Assembly: GCA_963205335.1 (NCBI GenBank)
Contig: CAUJIM010000098.1
Coordinates: 19,521-83,520, forward strand
Source of the DNA: Pseudomonadota bacterium
GTDB taxonomy: Bacteria; Pseudomonadota; Gammaproteobacteria; Burkholderiales; Burkholderiaceae_C
Length of the DNA: 64,000 nt
Direction: 5' to 3'
Shown here one piece after another: positions 15,767-24,587 of this stretch (positions within the stretch are counted from its first letter, which is position 1; every line of letters begins with the position of its first letter). The notes under the pieces are model-generated. The model did not search any database and was not told the DNA's origin. It was given only the letters and a program-made list of their open reading frames with translations. Position numbers and translations under genes: made by a program.

Positions 15767-16512
15767 ATACGGATCGCGCCGTCCAGGCGGATCACTTCGC
15801 CGTTGAGCATGTCATTCTCGAAAATGTGGCGCACCAGCTTGGCGTAGTCCTGCGGCGTGCCCAGGCGGCTGGGGAAGGGCACGCTCGCGGCGAGCGCGTC
15901 CTGCACCTCCTGCGGCATGCCGAACAGCATCGGCGTGCCGAAGATGCCCGGGGCGATCGTCATGTTGCGGATGCCGCTCTTGGCCAGGTCGCGCGCGATC
16001 GGCAGCGTCATGCCGACCACGCCGCCCTTGGAGGCCGCGTACGCCGCCTGCCCGATCTGTCCGTCGTAGGCGGCCACGCTCGCAGTGGAGACGATGGCGC
16101 CGCGCTCGCCGGTGGCCTCGGGCTCGTTTTGGGCCATCGCCTCGGCGGCGAGGCGGATCATGTTGAAGGTGCCGATCAGGTTCACCGTGATGGTCTTGCC
16201 GAAGGTCGCCAGCGGATGCGCCCCCTTCTTGCCCACCGTTCTTTCCGCCGGGGCGATGCCGGCGCAGTTGACCAGGCCCATCAGCTTGCCCAGCGACGTG
16301 GCCCTGGCCACGACGGCCTGGGCGTCGGCCTCGCTGCTGACGTCGCAGCGCACGAATGCGCCGCCGATGTCGCGGGCCACCGCCTCGCCTTTGTCGGCCT
16401 GCATGTCGGCGACCACCACCATGCCGCCGGCGGCGGCCAGCATGCGCGCCGTGCCTTCGCCCAGCCCGGAGGCGCCGCCGGTGACGATGAATACCTTGCC
16501 CTTGATGTCCAT
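15754..16512 (-). CDS. SDR oxidoreductase, 3-hydroxyacyl-CoA dehydrogenase type 2-like
   Basis: This 252-residue short-chain dehydrogenase has the cofactor motif [13 protein letters not shown] (11-23), NCAG (82-85), a catalytic Ser near 142-145 and YAASK (Tyr158, Lys162). The segments [22 protein letters not shown] and [15 protein letters not shown] resemble the HSD17B10/FabG-like 3-hydroxyacyl-CoA dehydrogenases, which have a characteristic insert before the NLIGTFN helix. It should oxidise 3-hydroxyacyl-CoA or a branched or aromatic equivalent with NAD. The start was taken as the ATG at 16512 ([13 protein letters not shown]), not the longer 16545 ORF. It stands alone downstream of the iron-binding protein's terminator. 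Confidence 0.85.
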   Translation of the reverse strand: MDIKGKVFIVTGGASGLGEGTARMLAAAGGMVVVADMQADKGEAVARDIGGAFVRCDVSSEADAQAVVARATSLGKLMGLVNCAGIAPAERTVGKKGAHPLATFGKTITVNLIGTFNMIRLAAEAMAQNEPEATGERGAIVSTASVAAYDGQIGQAAYAASKGGVVGMTLPIARDLAKSGIRNMTIAPGIFGTPMLFGMPQEVQDALAASVPFPSRLGTPQDYAKLVRHIFENDMLNGEVIRLDGAIRMAPR

Positions 16513-16558
16513 GGAATACCTCGTTGGGATTGACGTGAACGGCAATTATGCGGGCATG

Positions 16559-16580
16559 AAAAAGCCCGGCGATGCCGGGC
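16559..16580 (-). terminator. intrinsic terminator of the iron-binding protein gene
   Basis: On minus the sequence reads GCCCGGCATCGCCGGGC followed by TTTTT. The stem is perfect and lies 37 bases beyond the stop codon at 16617. Confidence 0.85.
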
Positions 16581-16616
16581 CGAAGCCTGCCCTGGAGAAG
16601 CGCCGGGCGCGCCCGG

Positions 16617-17666
16617 TCAGCGGAAGCCCGCGCGGTCGAGCATCTGCTGCACCTTGACCATGTTGGCGCCGACGGCCGAGATGTGGATGGTCTCGCTCTT
16701 GAACGGCTGGCCGCCGGTCATGGTGTTGAGCGCCGGGTTGTCGAACTTCACGCCCCTGGCGGCCGGCCACTCGTTGTTGCCGTTGGCGAAGTAGTTCTGC
16801 GCCTCGGGGCTGGCGAGGTATTCGAGGAACCGGATGGCGTTGTCCACGTGCTTGGCGTGGCGCGCCACGGCGCCGCCGGCGATGTTCACGTGCGTGCCCC
16901 ACGAATTCTGGTTGGGAAACACCACGGCAACCTTTTCGGCCACCGCCCTGTCGGCGGGCTTGTCCGAACGCATCAGGCGCGCGAGGTAGTAGCTGTTGCT
17001 CACCGCGATCTCGCATTCGCCCGCGGCGACGGCCTTGATCTGGTCGGTGTCGCCGCCCTTGGGCGCGCGTGCCATGTTGGCCACCACGCCCTTGAGCCAG
17101 GTTTCGGCCTGGGGCTCGCCCATGTGCTCGGTGATGGCGCCGAACAGGCTCAGGTTGTAGGGGTGCGAGCCCGAGCGGATGCAGACCTTGCCCTTGTTTT
17201 TCGGGTCGGCCAGCTTCTCGTAGGTATCGACGTCTTCCCTGGCGACCTTGTCTTTGGCATAGACGATGACGCGCGCGCGCGTGGACAGGCCGAACCATTC
17301 GATGCCGCCGTTGGCGTCCGGCTTGGCGCGCAGGTTGGCGGGAATGGCTTCTTCGAGCACCTTCGAGCGGACCGGCAGGAACAGCCCGTCCTTCTCGCCG
17401 CGATAGAAGCGCGCGGCGTCGACCAGCAGGATCACGTCGGCCGGCGAGGCGCTGCCCTCGGCCTTCAGGCGGGCCATGATGCCCGCATCATCCGCATCGA
17501 CGCGGTTGATCTTGATGCCGGTGGCCTTGGTGAAGCCGTTGTAGAGGATTTCGTCGGACGCGTAGTGGCGCGCGGAGTACAGGTTCACCACCTGTTCCTC
17601 GGCGGCCGCGGCTCCTGCCATGGCGATCAGACAAACGGCGAACAATGCCTTGAGGGAAGAAATCAT
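16617..17666 (-). CDS. Fe(III) ABC transporter periplasmic iron-binding protein (FbpA/FutA family)
   Basis: A 349-residue periplasmic binding protein. The MISSLKALFAVCLIAMAGAAAA signal peptide is followed by EEQVVNLYSARHYASDEILYNGFTKATGIK, the standard FutA/IdiA opening with the Tyr/His iron ligand region, and SNSYYLARL with the paired tyrosines that hold ferric ion. Family length fits. The ORF track opens at TTG 17846; the ATG at about 17666 begins the signal peptide. A Fur-like box lies about 50 bases upstream, so repression by iron is likely. No permease or ATPase gene is adjacent, so the rest of the importer must be elsewhere. Confidence 0.88.
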   Translation of the reverse strand: MISSLKALFAVCLIAMAGAAAAEEQVVNLYSARHYASDEILYNGFTKATGIKINRVDADDAGIMARLKAEGSASPADVILLVDAARFYRGEKDGLFLPVRSKVLEEAIPANLRAKPDANGGIEWFGLSTRARVIVYAKDKVAREDVDTYEKLADPKNKGKVCIRSGSHPYNLSLFGAITEHMGEPQAETWLKGVVANMARAPKGGDTDQIKAVAAGECEIAVSNSYYLARLMRSDKPADRAVAEKVAVVFPNQNSWGTHVNIAGGAVARHAKHVDNAIRFLEYLASPEAQNYFANGNNEWPAARGVKFDNPALNTMTGGQPFKSETIHISAVGANMVKVQQMLDRAGFR

Positions 17667-17707
17667 GCGGGTGCGCGGAAGGGAGTTGGGAAAGCGCGCA
17701 TAGTAAA

Positions 17708-17727
17708 TGAAATGCGAATCGTTATCA
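17708..17727 (-). promoter_or_regulatory. Fur-box-like site upstream of the iron-binding protein
   Basis: On minus it reads TGATAACGATTCGCATTTC, close to the betaproteobacterial Fur consensus built from GATAAT-like hexamers. It is centred about 50 bases before the ATG of an iron-uptake gene. Position is hand-counted. Confidence 0.6.
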
Positions 17728-17772
17728 ACTACGTGCCGCGGGCGCCGGGCGGTGCGTGGCCGGCACCGGAGC

Positions 17773-17803
17773 AAAAAAAAGCCCGGTCGGAGACCGGGCT
17801 TGA
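17773..17803 (-). terminator. intrinsic terminator of the phasin gene
   Basis: On minus the stem AGCCCGGTC/GACCGGGCT is followed by a run of T (plus strand AAAAAAAA at 17773-17780). It lies about 110 bases downstream of the phasin stop. Between them is the palindrome AAGGGTAAACCCTT (about 17871-17884), whose role is unknown. Confidence 0.85.
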
Positions 17804-17914
17804 AAGGATCCAGAAATTGACATTTCGTGAGGATCCAAGGAGACAACCGAAACGTTGGCGCTATTCTAAGGGTAAACCCTTTATCTTTTCAAGCGCCGTG
17901 TTGTATTCCTGCAA

Positions 17915-18457
17915 TTAACGCTTGCGGCCGGCGGCGGCCACCTTGGTGGCGCTGGTGGTCACGGCGTTGAAGTTGGCTTCGGCCATGTCGGTGGCTTGCT
18001 TGACGGCCTTTTGCACCGATTCGAAAGCGTTGTTGGCGGCGGAGACGGCGCTCTTGAACACGGCGACGGTGGTTTCGGTACCGGCCGGGGCGTTCTTGGA
18101 GGTGCTGTCCACGAAGTTCGCGAACGTGCGCTGCACTTCGGCGGTCTGGGCTTCGAAGGCCTTGCCGAACTCGGCGCCGGTGCCCGAAGCGATTTCGTAC
18201 AGGTGGCGGCTGTAGGCCAGGGTCTTCTCGGCCAGGGGCTGGAACAGGCTGGCTTGCAGCGTCAGCAGCTCTTGCGCGTCCTTGGCGGACAGCACGGCCT
18301 GGGCGTGGGCGTTGGCTTCGGACAGCGCGGCGCGCGAGGCGGTCACGTTGAGTTCGACGAGCTTTTCAACGCCTTCGAAGGCCTTGTTGGTCAGACCGAA
18401 CAGGGTTTCGAGGTTGGCCTTGTGGGCGGCCAGCATTTGTTCCTGGGGCAGCGACAT
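17915..18457 (-). CDS. phaP: phasin, PHA granule-associated protein
   Basis: This 180-residue, Ala-rich amphipathic helical protein carries the Phasin_2 pattern: [38 protein letters not shown], then [33 protein letters not shown]. Phasins coat polyhydroxyalkanoate granules and limit their size. The ORF track begins at 18502, but the ATG at 18457 has a strong AGGAG at ideal spacing. The promoter is well defined (TTGCAA, 16 bases, TATAAT) and is flanked by two TGC-rich dyads suited to PhaR; PhaR itself is encoded at 49124. A terminator follows. Expression is thus expected to be held off by PhaR until PHA granules titrate the repressor. Confidence 0.93.
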   Translation of the reverse strand: MSLPQEQMLAAHKANLETLFGLTNKAFEGVEKLVELNVTASRAALSEANAHAQAVLSAKDAQELLTLQASLFQPLAEKTLAYSRHLYEIASGTGAEFGKAFEAQTAEVQRTFANFVDSTSKNAPAGTETTVAVFKSAVSAANNAFESVQKAVKQATDMAEANFNAVTTSATKVAAAGRKR

Positions 18458-18523
18458 GGGATAACTCCTGATCAAAGGTTTCGCCTTGTGGGCGGGGTTC
18501 ATGGAACTGCCCTGATCAACTTA

Positions 18524-18538
18524 TGTTGCAGTGCAGCA
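18524..18538 (-). promoter_or_regulatory. PhaR-like operator at the phaP transcription start
   Basis: On minus it reads TGCTGCACTGCAACA, just downstream of the phaP -10. The core TGCTGCACTGCAA is identical to a site upstream of phaR (49711-49723). PhaR of PHA bacteria binds TGC-N-GCA dyads. Confidence 0.65.
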
Positions 18539-18546
18539 TGAATCGA

Positions 18547-18574
18547 ATTATAGGAGCGTTTTGGGGGATTGCAA
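18547..18574 (-). promoter_or_regulatory. phaP sigma70 promoter
   Basis: On minus, -35 TTGCAA (18569-18574) and a perfect -10 TATAAT (18547-18552) are separated by 16 bases. This is one of the best promoter matches in the window. Confidence 0.8.
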
Positions 18575-18582
18575 GCGTTTTT

Positions 18583-18597
18583 TGTTGCGATGCAACA
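18583..18597 (-). promoter_or_regulatory. second PhaR-like dyad upstream of the phaP -35
   Basis: TGTTGCGATGCAACA is a perfect dyad (TGTTGC-N3-GCAACA), nine bases upstream of the phaP -35. A further half-site TGTTGCGG follows near 18603. Confidence 0.55.
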
Positions 18598-18677
18598 TTT
18601 TTTGTTGCGGTGTGTTTTCCGCGCCGCGCCGGGAGCCTGCGCCGGCGCCGGGGAGGCGCTGGCACAATGACCGCCTC

Positions 18678-19157
18678 ATGAGCGCTTCTCCTGCCGCCCC
18701 CGCGCCTCTGGCCGCCGCCGCGCGCGCCGCCCCGCAGACCCGCGATGCCTACCGCGTCTTCCGCCAGATCGGCACGCGCTGGATGGACAACGACGTCTAC
18801 GGCCACGTGAACAACGTCGTCTATTACAGCTGGTTCGACACGGCGGTCAACGCCTGGCTGATCGAGCGGGGGGTGCTCGACATCCACCACGGGCAGACCA
18901 TAGGGCTGGTCGTCGAGACGCAGTGCCACTACTTCGCGCCGCTGGCGTTTCCGCAGACGATAGACGCCGGCCTGCGGGTCGCGCGCCTGGGGCAGAGCAG
19001 CGTGCGCTACGAGGTCGGGCTGTTCGCGCGGGACGAACCGCTGTGCGCCGCCTGCGGGCATTTCGTCCATGTGTATGTGGGGCGCGAGGATCGCCGCCCA
19101 AGGCCCCTGCCGGAAAAATTGCGCCAGGCCCTCGAGAGCCTGTGCCTGCCAGACTGA
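18678..19157 (+). CDS. acyl-CoA thioester hydrolase, YbgC/4HBT family
   Basis: The 159-residue hotdog thioesterase contains the 4HBT signature [22 protein letters not shown] with the catalytic Asp in the [10 protein letters not shown] loop, typical of YbgC and 4-hydroxybenzoyl-CoA thioesterases. The ORF in the track runs from 18531 through the phaP promoter, so I take the ATG at 18678 ([11 protein letters not shown]). It is followed 10 bases later by pncB on the same strand. It has an Ala/Pro-rich N-terminal extension of about 28 residues before the fold. The substrate is not identifiable. Confidence 0.83.
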   Translation: MSASPAAPAPLAAAARAAPQTRDAYRVFRQIGTRWMDNDVYGHVNNVVYYSWFDTAVNAWLIERGVLDIHHGQTIGLVVETQCHYFAPLAFPQTIDAGLRVARLGQSSVRYEVGLFARDEPLCAACGHFVHVYVGREDRRPRPLPEKLRQALESLCLPD

Positions 19158-19167
19158 AGTCCACGCG

Positions 19168-20352
19168 ATGATCATCCACAGCCTGCTCGATACCGACCTG
19201 TACAAGTTCACCATGATGCAGGTGGTGCTGCACCACTTTCCCGGCGCCCAGGTGGAGTACCGCTTCAAGTGCCGCACGCCGGGCGTGGCGCTGGCGCCCT
19301 ACGTGCAGGAGATCCGCGAGGAGATCCGCGGCCTGTGCCAGCTGTCGTTCCCGGACGAGGAACTGGCCTACCTGCGCTCGCTGCGTTTCATCAAGAGCGA
19401 CTTCGTCGATTTTCTCGGGCTGTTCCGGCTCAACGAGAAGTACATCCGCGTCTCGCCGCTGCCCACGGGCGAGATCGAGATCGTCATCGTCGGCCCGTGG
19501 CTGCACACCATCCTGTTCGAGATACCGGTGCTGGCCATCGTCAACGAGGTGTACTTCCGCAACCGGTACCCGCAGCCCGACTACGCCGAAGGGCGCAGGC
19601 GGCTGGACACCAAGGTCGGGCAGCTGCACGCCGAGGGCCTGCCGGACCTGAAGATCGCCGACTACGGCACGCGCCGGCGGTTCTCGCGCGCCTGGCACGA
19701 GGAGTTGCTGCGCGCGCTCTGCGCCCGGCTGGGCGCTGGCCCGCGGGGACAGCTCGCCGGCACGAGCAATGTGCTGTACGCGATGCGTCTGGGCCTGACG
19801 CCGCTGGGCACCATGGCGCACGAGTACCTGCAGGCCTGCCAGGCGCTGGGCCCGCGCCTGCGCGACACGCAGGTCTACGGTTTCGAGGTCTGGGCCAAGG
19901 AGTACCGGGGCGACCTGGGCATCGCGCTGTCGGACGTGTACGGCATGAACGCCTTCCTGCGCGACTTCGACCTGTACTTCTGCAAGCTCTTCGACGGCGC
20001 GCGCCACGACAGCGGCGATCCGTTCGCCTGGGGCGAGCGCATGCTGCAGCACTACCGCGACAACCGGGTCGATCCGCGCACCAAGATCCTGATCTTCAGC
20101 GACAGCCTGACGGTGCCGCGCATCATCGAGCTGTACCGGCGCTTTCACGGGCGCTGCCAGCTCGCGTTCGGCATCGGCACCAACCTGACGAACGACCTCG
20201 GACCCGAGCCGCTGCAGATCGTGATCAAGATGACGCGCTGCAACGGCCAGCCGGTGGCCAAGCTGTCGGACGCACCGGCCAAGAACATGTGCGACGACGA
20301 GAAGTACCTGGCCTATCTGCGCCAGGTGTTCGATATTCCGAGCCCGGCGTGA
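19168..20352 (+). CDS. pncB: nicotinate phosphoribosyltransferase
   Basis: PncB salvages nicotinate into NAD synthesis by joining it to PRPP. The 394-residue protein begins [25 protein letters not shown], the invariant PncB opening, and contains the [15 protein letters not shown] catalytic-loop motif (family His that is phosphorylated lies nearby in [22 protein letters not shown]) and the PRPP-site [10 protein letters not shown]. The ATG at 19168 is the natural start; the longer track ORF overlaps the thioesterase. It is 10 bases behind the thioesterase and 42 bases ahead of the antiporter gene. Confidence 0.96.
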   Translation: MIIHSLLDTDLYKFTMMQVVLHHFPGAQVEYRFKCRTPGVALAPYVQEIREEIRGLCQLSFPDEELAYLRSLRFIKSDFVDFLGLFRLNEKYIRVSPLPTGEIEIVIVGPWLHTILFEIPVLAIVNEVYFRNRYPQPDYAEGRRRLDTKVGQLHAEGLPDLKIADYGTRRRFSRAWHEELLRALCARLGAGPRGQLAGTSNVLYAMRLGLTPLGTMAHEYLQACQALGPRLRDTQVYGFEVWAKEYRGDLGIALSDVYGMNAFLRDFDLYFCKLFDGARHDSGDPFAWGERMLQHYRDNRVDPRTKILIFSDSLTVPRIIELYRRFHGRCQLAFGIGTNLTNDLGPEPLQIVIKMTRCNGQPVAKLSDAPAKNMCDDEKYLAYLRQVFDIPSPA

Positions 20353-20394
20353 GGGCGGCGCTGCCGAAGAGGGCGGTTTGATGGGGGGCGATCC

Positions 20395-21810
20395 ATGAGA
20401 GCGTGGCGAGGCGTGGCCTTGGCGTTGTTGGCACTGGCGCCGCTGGCGGCGCTGGCTTCCGAGGTGGATGGCCACCGGTTCAGCGTGTGGTGGGGCGTGC
20501 CGTTCGCCGGCGTGCTGCTGTCGATCGCAGTGCTGCCGATGCTCGCGCCCGCGCTCTGGCATCACCACTACGGCAAGATCACGGCGGCGTGGGCGCTGGC
20601 CTTCTTCGTTCCCTTCGGGCTGGTCTTCGGCTGGGCCAGCGCCGGCCAGGGCCTGGTGCATGCGCTGCTGGCCGAGTACCTGCCGTTCGTCATCCTGCTC
20701 ACGGCCCTCTTCACGGTGGCCGGCGGCATCTACATCCGCGGCAACCTGCGCGGCAGCCCGGCGTTGAACGCGGGCATCCTGGCGGTGGGCGCGGTGCTCG
20801 CGAGCTTCATGGGCACGACCGGGGCCTCGATGCTGCTGATCCGCCCGCTGATCCGCGCCAACGACAACCGCAGGCACGTGGCGCACGTGGTGGTCTTCTT
20901 CATCTTCATCGTCTCCAACGCCGGCGGCTCGCTCACGCCGCTGGGCGACCCGCCGCTGTTCCTCGGCTTCCTCAAGGGCGTGACCTTCTTCTGGACCGTG
21001 GGCCACATCTTCCCCGAGACGCTGTTCCTCGTGGGCGTGCTGCTGGTACTGTTCTTCGCGCTCGACAGCTGGTACTTCCGCCAGCCGGGGGAGCTCGGCC
21101 GCACCGATCCGACACCCGATTCGCCGGCGCCGGCGCTGGGCTTCGACGGCAAGATCAACTTCGTCCTGCTGCTCGCCATCGTCGGCCTGGTGCTGCTCAG
21201 CGGCGTGTGGCGCTCGCCGGTGCAGTGGGACGTCGCGGGCACGCCGGTCGAGCTGCCCGGCCTGGTGCGCGACGCAGGGCTGGTCGCCGTCACGCTGGTC
21301 TCGCTGGCCGTCACGCCGCGCCGGGTGCACCAGGACAACCAGTTCGGCTGGGGCCCGATGCAGGAGGTGGCCAAGCTGTTCGCCGGCATCTTCCTGACCA
21401 TCATCCCCGTCATCGCGATGCTGCGCGCCGGGGTGGACGGCCCGTTCGGCCCGATCGTCGCGGCGGTCACCGGCGCCGATGGCCAGCCGATACCGGCGAT
21501 GTACTTCTGGGCCTCGGGGGCGCTGTCCTCGGTGCTGGACAACGCGCCCACCTATCTCGTGTTCTTCAACACCGCGGGCGGCGACGCGGCCACCCTGATG
21601 ACCACGCACGCGGCCACGCTCGCGGCGATCTCGGCCGGCTCGGTCTTCATGGGCGCCAATACCTACATCGGCAACGCGCCCAACCTGATGGTCAAGGCCA
21701 TCGCCGAGGACCGCGGCGTGAAGATGCCGGGTTTCTTCGGCTACATGGCGTGGTCCTGCGGCATCCTGCTGCCGCTGTTCGCCGTGATCACTTTCCTGTG
21801 GCTGCGCTAG
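20395..21810 (+). CDS. nhaD: NhaD-type sodium/proton antiporter
   Basis: This 471-residue inner-membrane protein has a cleavable or first-helix leader (MRAWRGVALALLALAPLAALAS), about 11 further hydrophobic segments and the family motifs SFMGTTGASMLLIRPLIRAN, SNAGGSLTPLGDPPLFLGFLKGV and SVLDNAPTYLVFFN, together with GANTYIGNAPNLMVKAIAE near the C-terminus. These place it in the ion-transporter superfamily as NhaD/UMF1-like Na+:H+ antiporters. It would exchange internal Na+ (or Li+) for H+. A GGGGGG run precedes the ATG at good spacing. The dehydrogenase gene follows 23 bases after it, on the same strand. Confidence 0.87.
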   Translation: MRAWRGVALALLALAPLAALASEVDGHRFSVWWGVPFAGVLLSIAVLPMLAPALWHHHYGKITAAWALAFFVPFGLVFGWASAGQGLVHALLAEYLPFVILLTALFTVAGGIYIRGNLRGSPALNAGILAVGAVLASFMGTTGASMLLIRPLIRANDNRRHVAHVVVFFIFIVSNAGGSLTPLGDPPLFLGFLKGVTFFWTVGHIFPETLFLVGVLLVLFFALDSWYFRQPGELGRTDPTPDSPAPALGFDGKINFVLLLAIVGLVLLSGVWRSPVQWDVAGTPVELPGLVRDAGLVAVTLVSLAVTPRRVHQDNQFGWGPMQEVAKLFAGIFLTIIPVIAMLRAGVDGPFGPIVAAVTGADGQPIPAMYFWASGALSSVLDNAPTYLVFFNTAGGDAATLMTTHAATLAAISAGSVFMGANTYIGNAPNLMVKAIAEDRGVKMPGFFGYMAWSCGILLPLFAVITFLWLR

Positions 21811-21833
21811 GGTCCGTCCCGAAGGAGGTTCGC

Positions 21834-22832
21834 GTGTCCAAGCCCCGCATCCTGGTTGCCTCGCTGGTGTTTCCCGAGGTGGTGCAGCGCCTGGCGCAGC
21901 ATTTCGAGGTGGAGGCCATCGCCGAAGGCGAGCAGTGGCCGCAGGAGGAGTTCGCGCGGCGCCTGGCGGACAAGGACGGGGCCTACATCACCGGCGGGCA
22001 CCGCATCGACGCGGCGCTGCTGGCGGCGTGTCCGCGGCTCAGGATCGTCTCCAACATGGCGGTGGGCCACAACAACTTCGACGTGGCGGCGATGACGGCG
22101 GCGGGCGTGCAGGGCACGAACACGCCCGACGTGCTCACCGAGACCACGGCCGACTTCGGCTTCGCGCTGCTGATGGCGGCGGCGCGGCGCATGGCCGAGG
22201 CCGAGGCCTGGCTGCGCGCCGGGCGCTGGCAGCGCTGGCGCTACGACATGTTCGCCGGCAGCGAGGTGCACGGCAGCACGCTTGCCATCCTCGGGATGGG
22301 CCGCATCGGCCAGGCGATCGCCCAGCGCGGCGCCTGGGGCTTCGGCATGCAGGTGATCTACCACAACCGCTCGCGTCTGGATGCCACCGCCGAGGCCGCC
22401 TGCCAGGCGCGCTACGTCGGCATGGACGAGCTGCTGGCCCAGGCCGACCACCTAGTGCTGGTGCTGCCCTACACCAGCGAGGCGCACCACATCATCGGCA
22501 CGCGGGAGCTGGCGCGCATGAAGCCGACGGCCACGCTGGTGAACATCGGGCGCGGGGGACTGGTGGACGAGCTGGCGCTGGCCGACGCGCTGCGCGGCGG
22601 GCGGCTCGCGGCGGCGGGCCTCGACGTGTTCGAGGGCGAGCCCGAGGTCAATCCGGCGCTGCTGGATCTGCCCAACGTGGTGCTCACGCCGCACATCGCC
22701 AGCGCCACCGTGCCCACGCGCCTGGCCATGGCCAACCTGGCGGCGGACAACCTGATCGCGTTCTTCGACGGCCGGGGGGCGCTCACCCCGGTCAATGCGC
22801 CGGTGCGTTTTTCTCAAGGAAAAAATGGCTGA
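21834..22832 (+). CDS. D-2-hydroxyacid dehydrogenase (glyoxylate/hydroxypyruvate reductase type)
   Basis: A 332-residue NAD(P)-dependent D-isomer-specific 2-hydroxyacid dehydrogenase. The substrate-domain segment SNMAVGHNNFDV, the Rossmann motif ILGMGRIGQAIAQR, the catalytic Arg in VNIGRGGLVDE, the Glu in DVFEGEPEVNP and the His in VLTPHIASAT are all present. The start GTG at 21834 follows a perfect GAAGGAGG. Glyoxylate/hydroxypyruvate reductase (GhrB/GyaR) is the closest-looking subfamily, but substrate cannot be fixed. The last residues (SQGKNG) and the TGA stop are encoded by the edge of repeat copy R4. Confidence 0.87.
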   Translation: MSKPRILVASLVFPEVVQRLAQHFEVEAIAEGEQWPQEEFARRLADKDGAYITGGHRIDAALLAACPRLRIVSNMAVGHNNFDVAAMTAAGVQGTNTPDVLTETTADFGFALLMAAARRMAEAEAWLRAGRWQRWRYDMFAGSEVHGSTLAILGMGRIGQAIAQRGAWGFGMQVIYHNRSRLDATAEAACQARYVGMDELLAQADHLVLVLPYTSEAHHIIGTRELARMKPTATLVNIGRGGLVDELALADALRGGRLAAAGLDVFEGEPEVNPALLDLPNVVLTPHIASATVPTRLAMANLAADNLIAFFDGRGALTPVNAPVRFSQGKNG

Positions 22833-22866
22833 AGCGCTTGCCAGGCAAGCGCCAGCAGCTATGGAT
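22818..22866 (+). repeat. dispersed palindromic repeat, copy R4, supplying a stop codon
   Basis: It runs from GGAAAAAATGGCTGAAGCGC through TTGCCAGGCAAGCGCCAGCAGCTATGG. The TGA in ATGGCTGA terminates the dehydrogenase gene. The copy ends 12 bases before rmuC. Confidence 0.78.
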
Positions 22867-22878
22867 TGAGTAGTCCCC

Positions 22879-24531
22879 ATGCCGATCGAGTCGATGGTTG
22901 CGCTGGCCTTGCTGGTGCTCGTGCTGGCCTTGCTCGCGGTGCTGCTGCTGCGCCGCCCGCGCGTGCAGCTGCCGCCCGAGTGGCTGGAGCAGCTCAGGGC
23001 GCTCGAGACCGCGGTGCAGGCCACGCAGCTGGCGGTGGCCAAGAACGACGGTGTGCTCGCGGGCATGGGCGAGCAGCTGCGCGCGTTCACGCAGACCACG
23101 CAGGGCCTGCTCGACGAGCGCCTGGCGCAGGCCGGGCAGGAGGCCCGCGCCAGCCGCATCGAGCTGCAGACCGCGTTCGCCGCGCTGCGCACGCACCTGG
23201 AGCAGCTGCCGGCGCAGGCGCGCGCCGATGCGCTGGCCGCGCGCGCCGAGCAGGCGCAGGCGCTGGCGGCGTTCCGCGCGGAACTCGGCGCCACCGTGCA
23301 GCAGCTGGCCAGCGACGGCGTGCAGTCGCGCGAGGCCATGGCCGAGGGCACGCACGCCCTGGGCCAGCGCGTGCAGGAGCGCTTCGACGCCCTGGGCGCC
23401 GCCACGCGCGGCACGCTTGATTCGCTCAAGAGCGACATCCACGGCCAGCTGGGCGCGATGTCCGCCGCGCTCAAGGACCAGCTCGGCGTGACCACGCAGG
23501 AGCTCGCGCGCCAGCTTTCCGGCCTGGTCGCCAGCCACCAGCGGGGCGGCGAGGCGCTGCGGAACGCACTCAACGAACGCCTGGCGGCGATCCAGAGCGA
23601 CAACGCGGCCAGGCTCGAGGAGATGCGCCGCACCGTCGACGAGAAGCTGCACGCCACGCTGGAGCAGCGCCTGGGCGAATCCTTCAAGCTGGTGAGCGAG
23701 CGCCTGGAGCAGGTGCACAAGGGCCTGGGCGAGATGCAGACGCTGGCCGGCAGCGTGGGCGACCTGAAGCGTGTGATGACCAACGTCAAGACGCGCGGCA
23801 CCTGGGGCGAGGTACAGCTCGCCGCGCTGATCGACAACGTGCTCACCGGCGAGCAGTACGCGAGAAACGTCAAGACCGTGCCGGGCAGCGACGAGCTGGT
23901 CGAGTTCGCCATCCGCCTGCCGGGCAGGAGCGACGACGCGCCGGTGTGGCTGCCGGTCGACTCCAAGTACCCGGTGGAGCACTACCAGCGCCTGGTCGAC
24001 GCGCAGGAGGCGGCCGACAAGGCGGCCATGCAGGCGGCGGGCAACGCGTTCGAGGCCTCGATCCGCGGCGAGGCGAAGAAGATCCACGCCAAGTACGTCG
24101 CGCCGCCGCACACCACCGACTTCGCCGTGCTCTACCTGCCCACCGAGGGCCTGTTCGCCGAGGTGATGCGCCGCCCGGGCCTGGTGGAGGCGGTGCAGAA
24201 CGAGGCGCGCGTGATGATCACCGGCCCGGCCAACTTCGCCGCCATGCTCTCCAGCCTGCAGATGGGCTTCAAGACGCTGGCGATCGAGAAGCGCTCGTCC
24301 GAGGTCTGGGGCGTGCTCGGCCAGGTCAAGACCGAGTTCGCCAAGTTCGGCGATGTCGTCGAGGCCACGCGCAAGTCCATCGACGCGGCGGCCAAGCGGT
24401 TCGAGCAGGTGGACGTGCGCACCCGGGCGATCCAGCGCAAGCTGCGCGGCGTGCAGGAGCTGCCCGCGCCCGAGCCGCCGCCGGCGCTGCAGCCGGGCGC
24501 CGAGGCGGCCGATCAGGACGGCGCGGCCTGA
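22879..24531 (+). CDS. rmuC: DNA recombination protein RmuC
   Basis: RmuC is a membrane-anchored protein that limits recombination of short inverted repeats in E. coli. The 550-residue sequence starts with a membrane helix (MVALALLVLVLALLAVLLL), continues with a long Gln/Ala/Glu-rich coiled coil (about 30-270) and ends with the nuclease-like RmuC domain: KTRGTWGEVQLAALIDNVL, LPVDSKYPVEHYQRL and TDFAVLYLPTEGLFAEV. It follows repeat R4 and precedes a strong terminator. A protein linked to inverted-repeat stability lying next to a palindromic repeat is probably chance. Confidence 0.94.
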   Translation: MPIESMVALALLVLVLALLAVLLLRRPRVQLPPEWLEQLRALETAVQATQLAVAKNDGVLAGMGEQLRAFTQTTQGLLDERLAQAGQEARASRIELQTAFAALRTHLEQLPAQARADALAARAEQAQALAAFRAELGATVQQLASDGVQSREAMAEGTHALGQRVQERFDALGAATRGTLDSLKSDIHGQLGAMSAALKDQLGVTTQELARQLSGLVASHQRGGEALRNALNERLAAIQSDNAARLEEMRRTVDEKLHATLEQRLGESFKLVSERLEQVHKGLGEMQTLAGSVGDLKRVMTNVKTRGTWGEVQLAALIDNVLTGEQYARNVKTVPGSDELVEFAIRLPGRSDDAPVWLPVDSKYPVEHYQRLVDAQEAADKAAMQAAGNAFEASIRGEAKKIHAKYVAPPHTTDFAVLYLPTEGLFAEVMRRPGLVEAVQNEARVMITGPANFAAMLSSLQMGFKTLAIEKRSSEVWGVLGQVKTEFAKFGDVVEATRKSIDAAAKRFEQVDVRTRAIQRKLRGVQELPAPEPPPALQPGAEAADQDGAA

Positions 24532-24541
24532 CCCGCAGGCG

Positions 24542-24569
24542 AAAAAAAGGGGCGCCCGGCGCCCCTTTT
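24542..24569. terminator. bidirectional intrinsic terminator between rmuC and fccB
   Basis: AAAAAAA-GGGGCGCC-C-GGCGCCCC-TTTT: a perfect 8-base stem with A and T runs on both sides. It can end rmuC transcription on plus and fccAB transcription on minus. Confidence 0.9.
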
Positions 24570-24587
24570 GCCGTGCCGCGGCTCGGC

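Noticed and set aside
17871-17884. AAGGGTAAACCCTT palindrome downstream of phaP
   Set aside because: Perfect but short, lies between the phaP stop and its terminator; no link to a known regulator, so not scored as a site.
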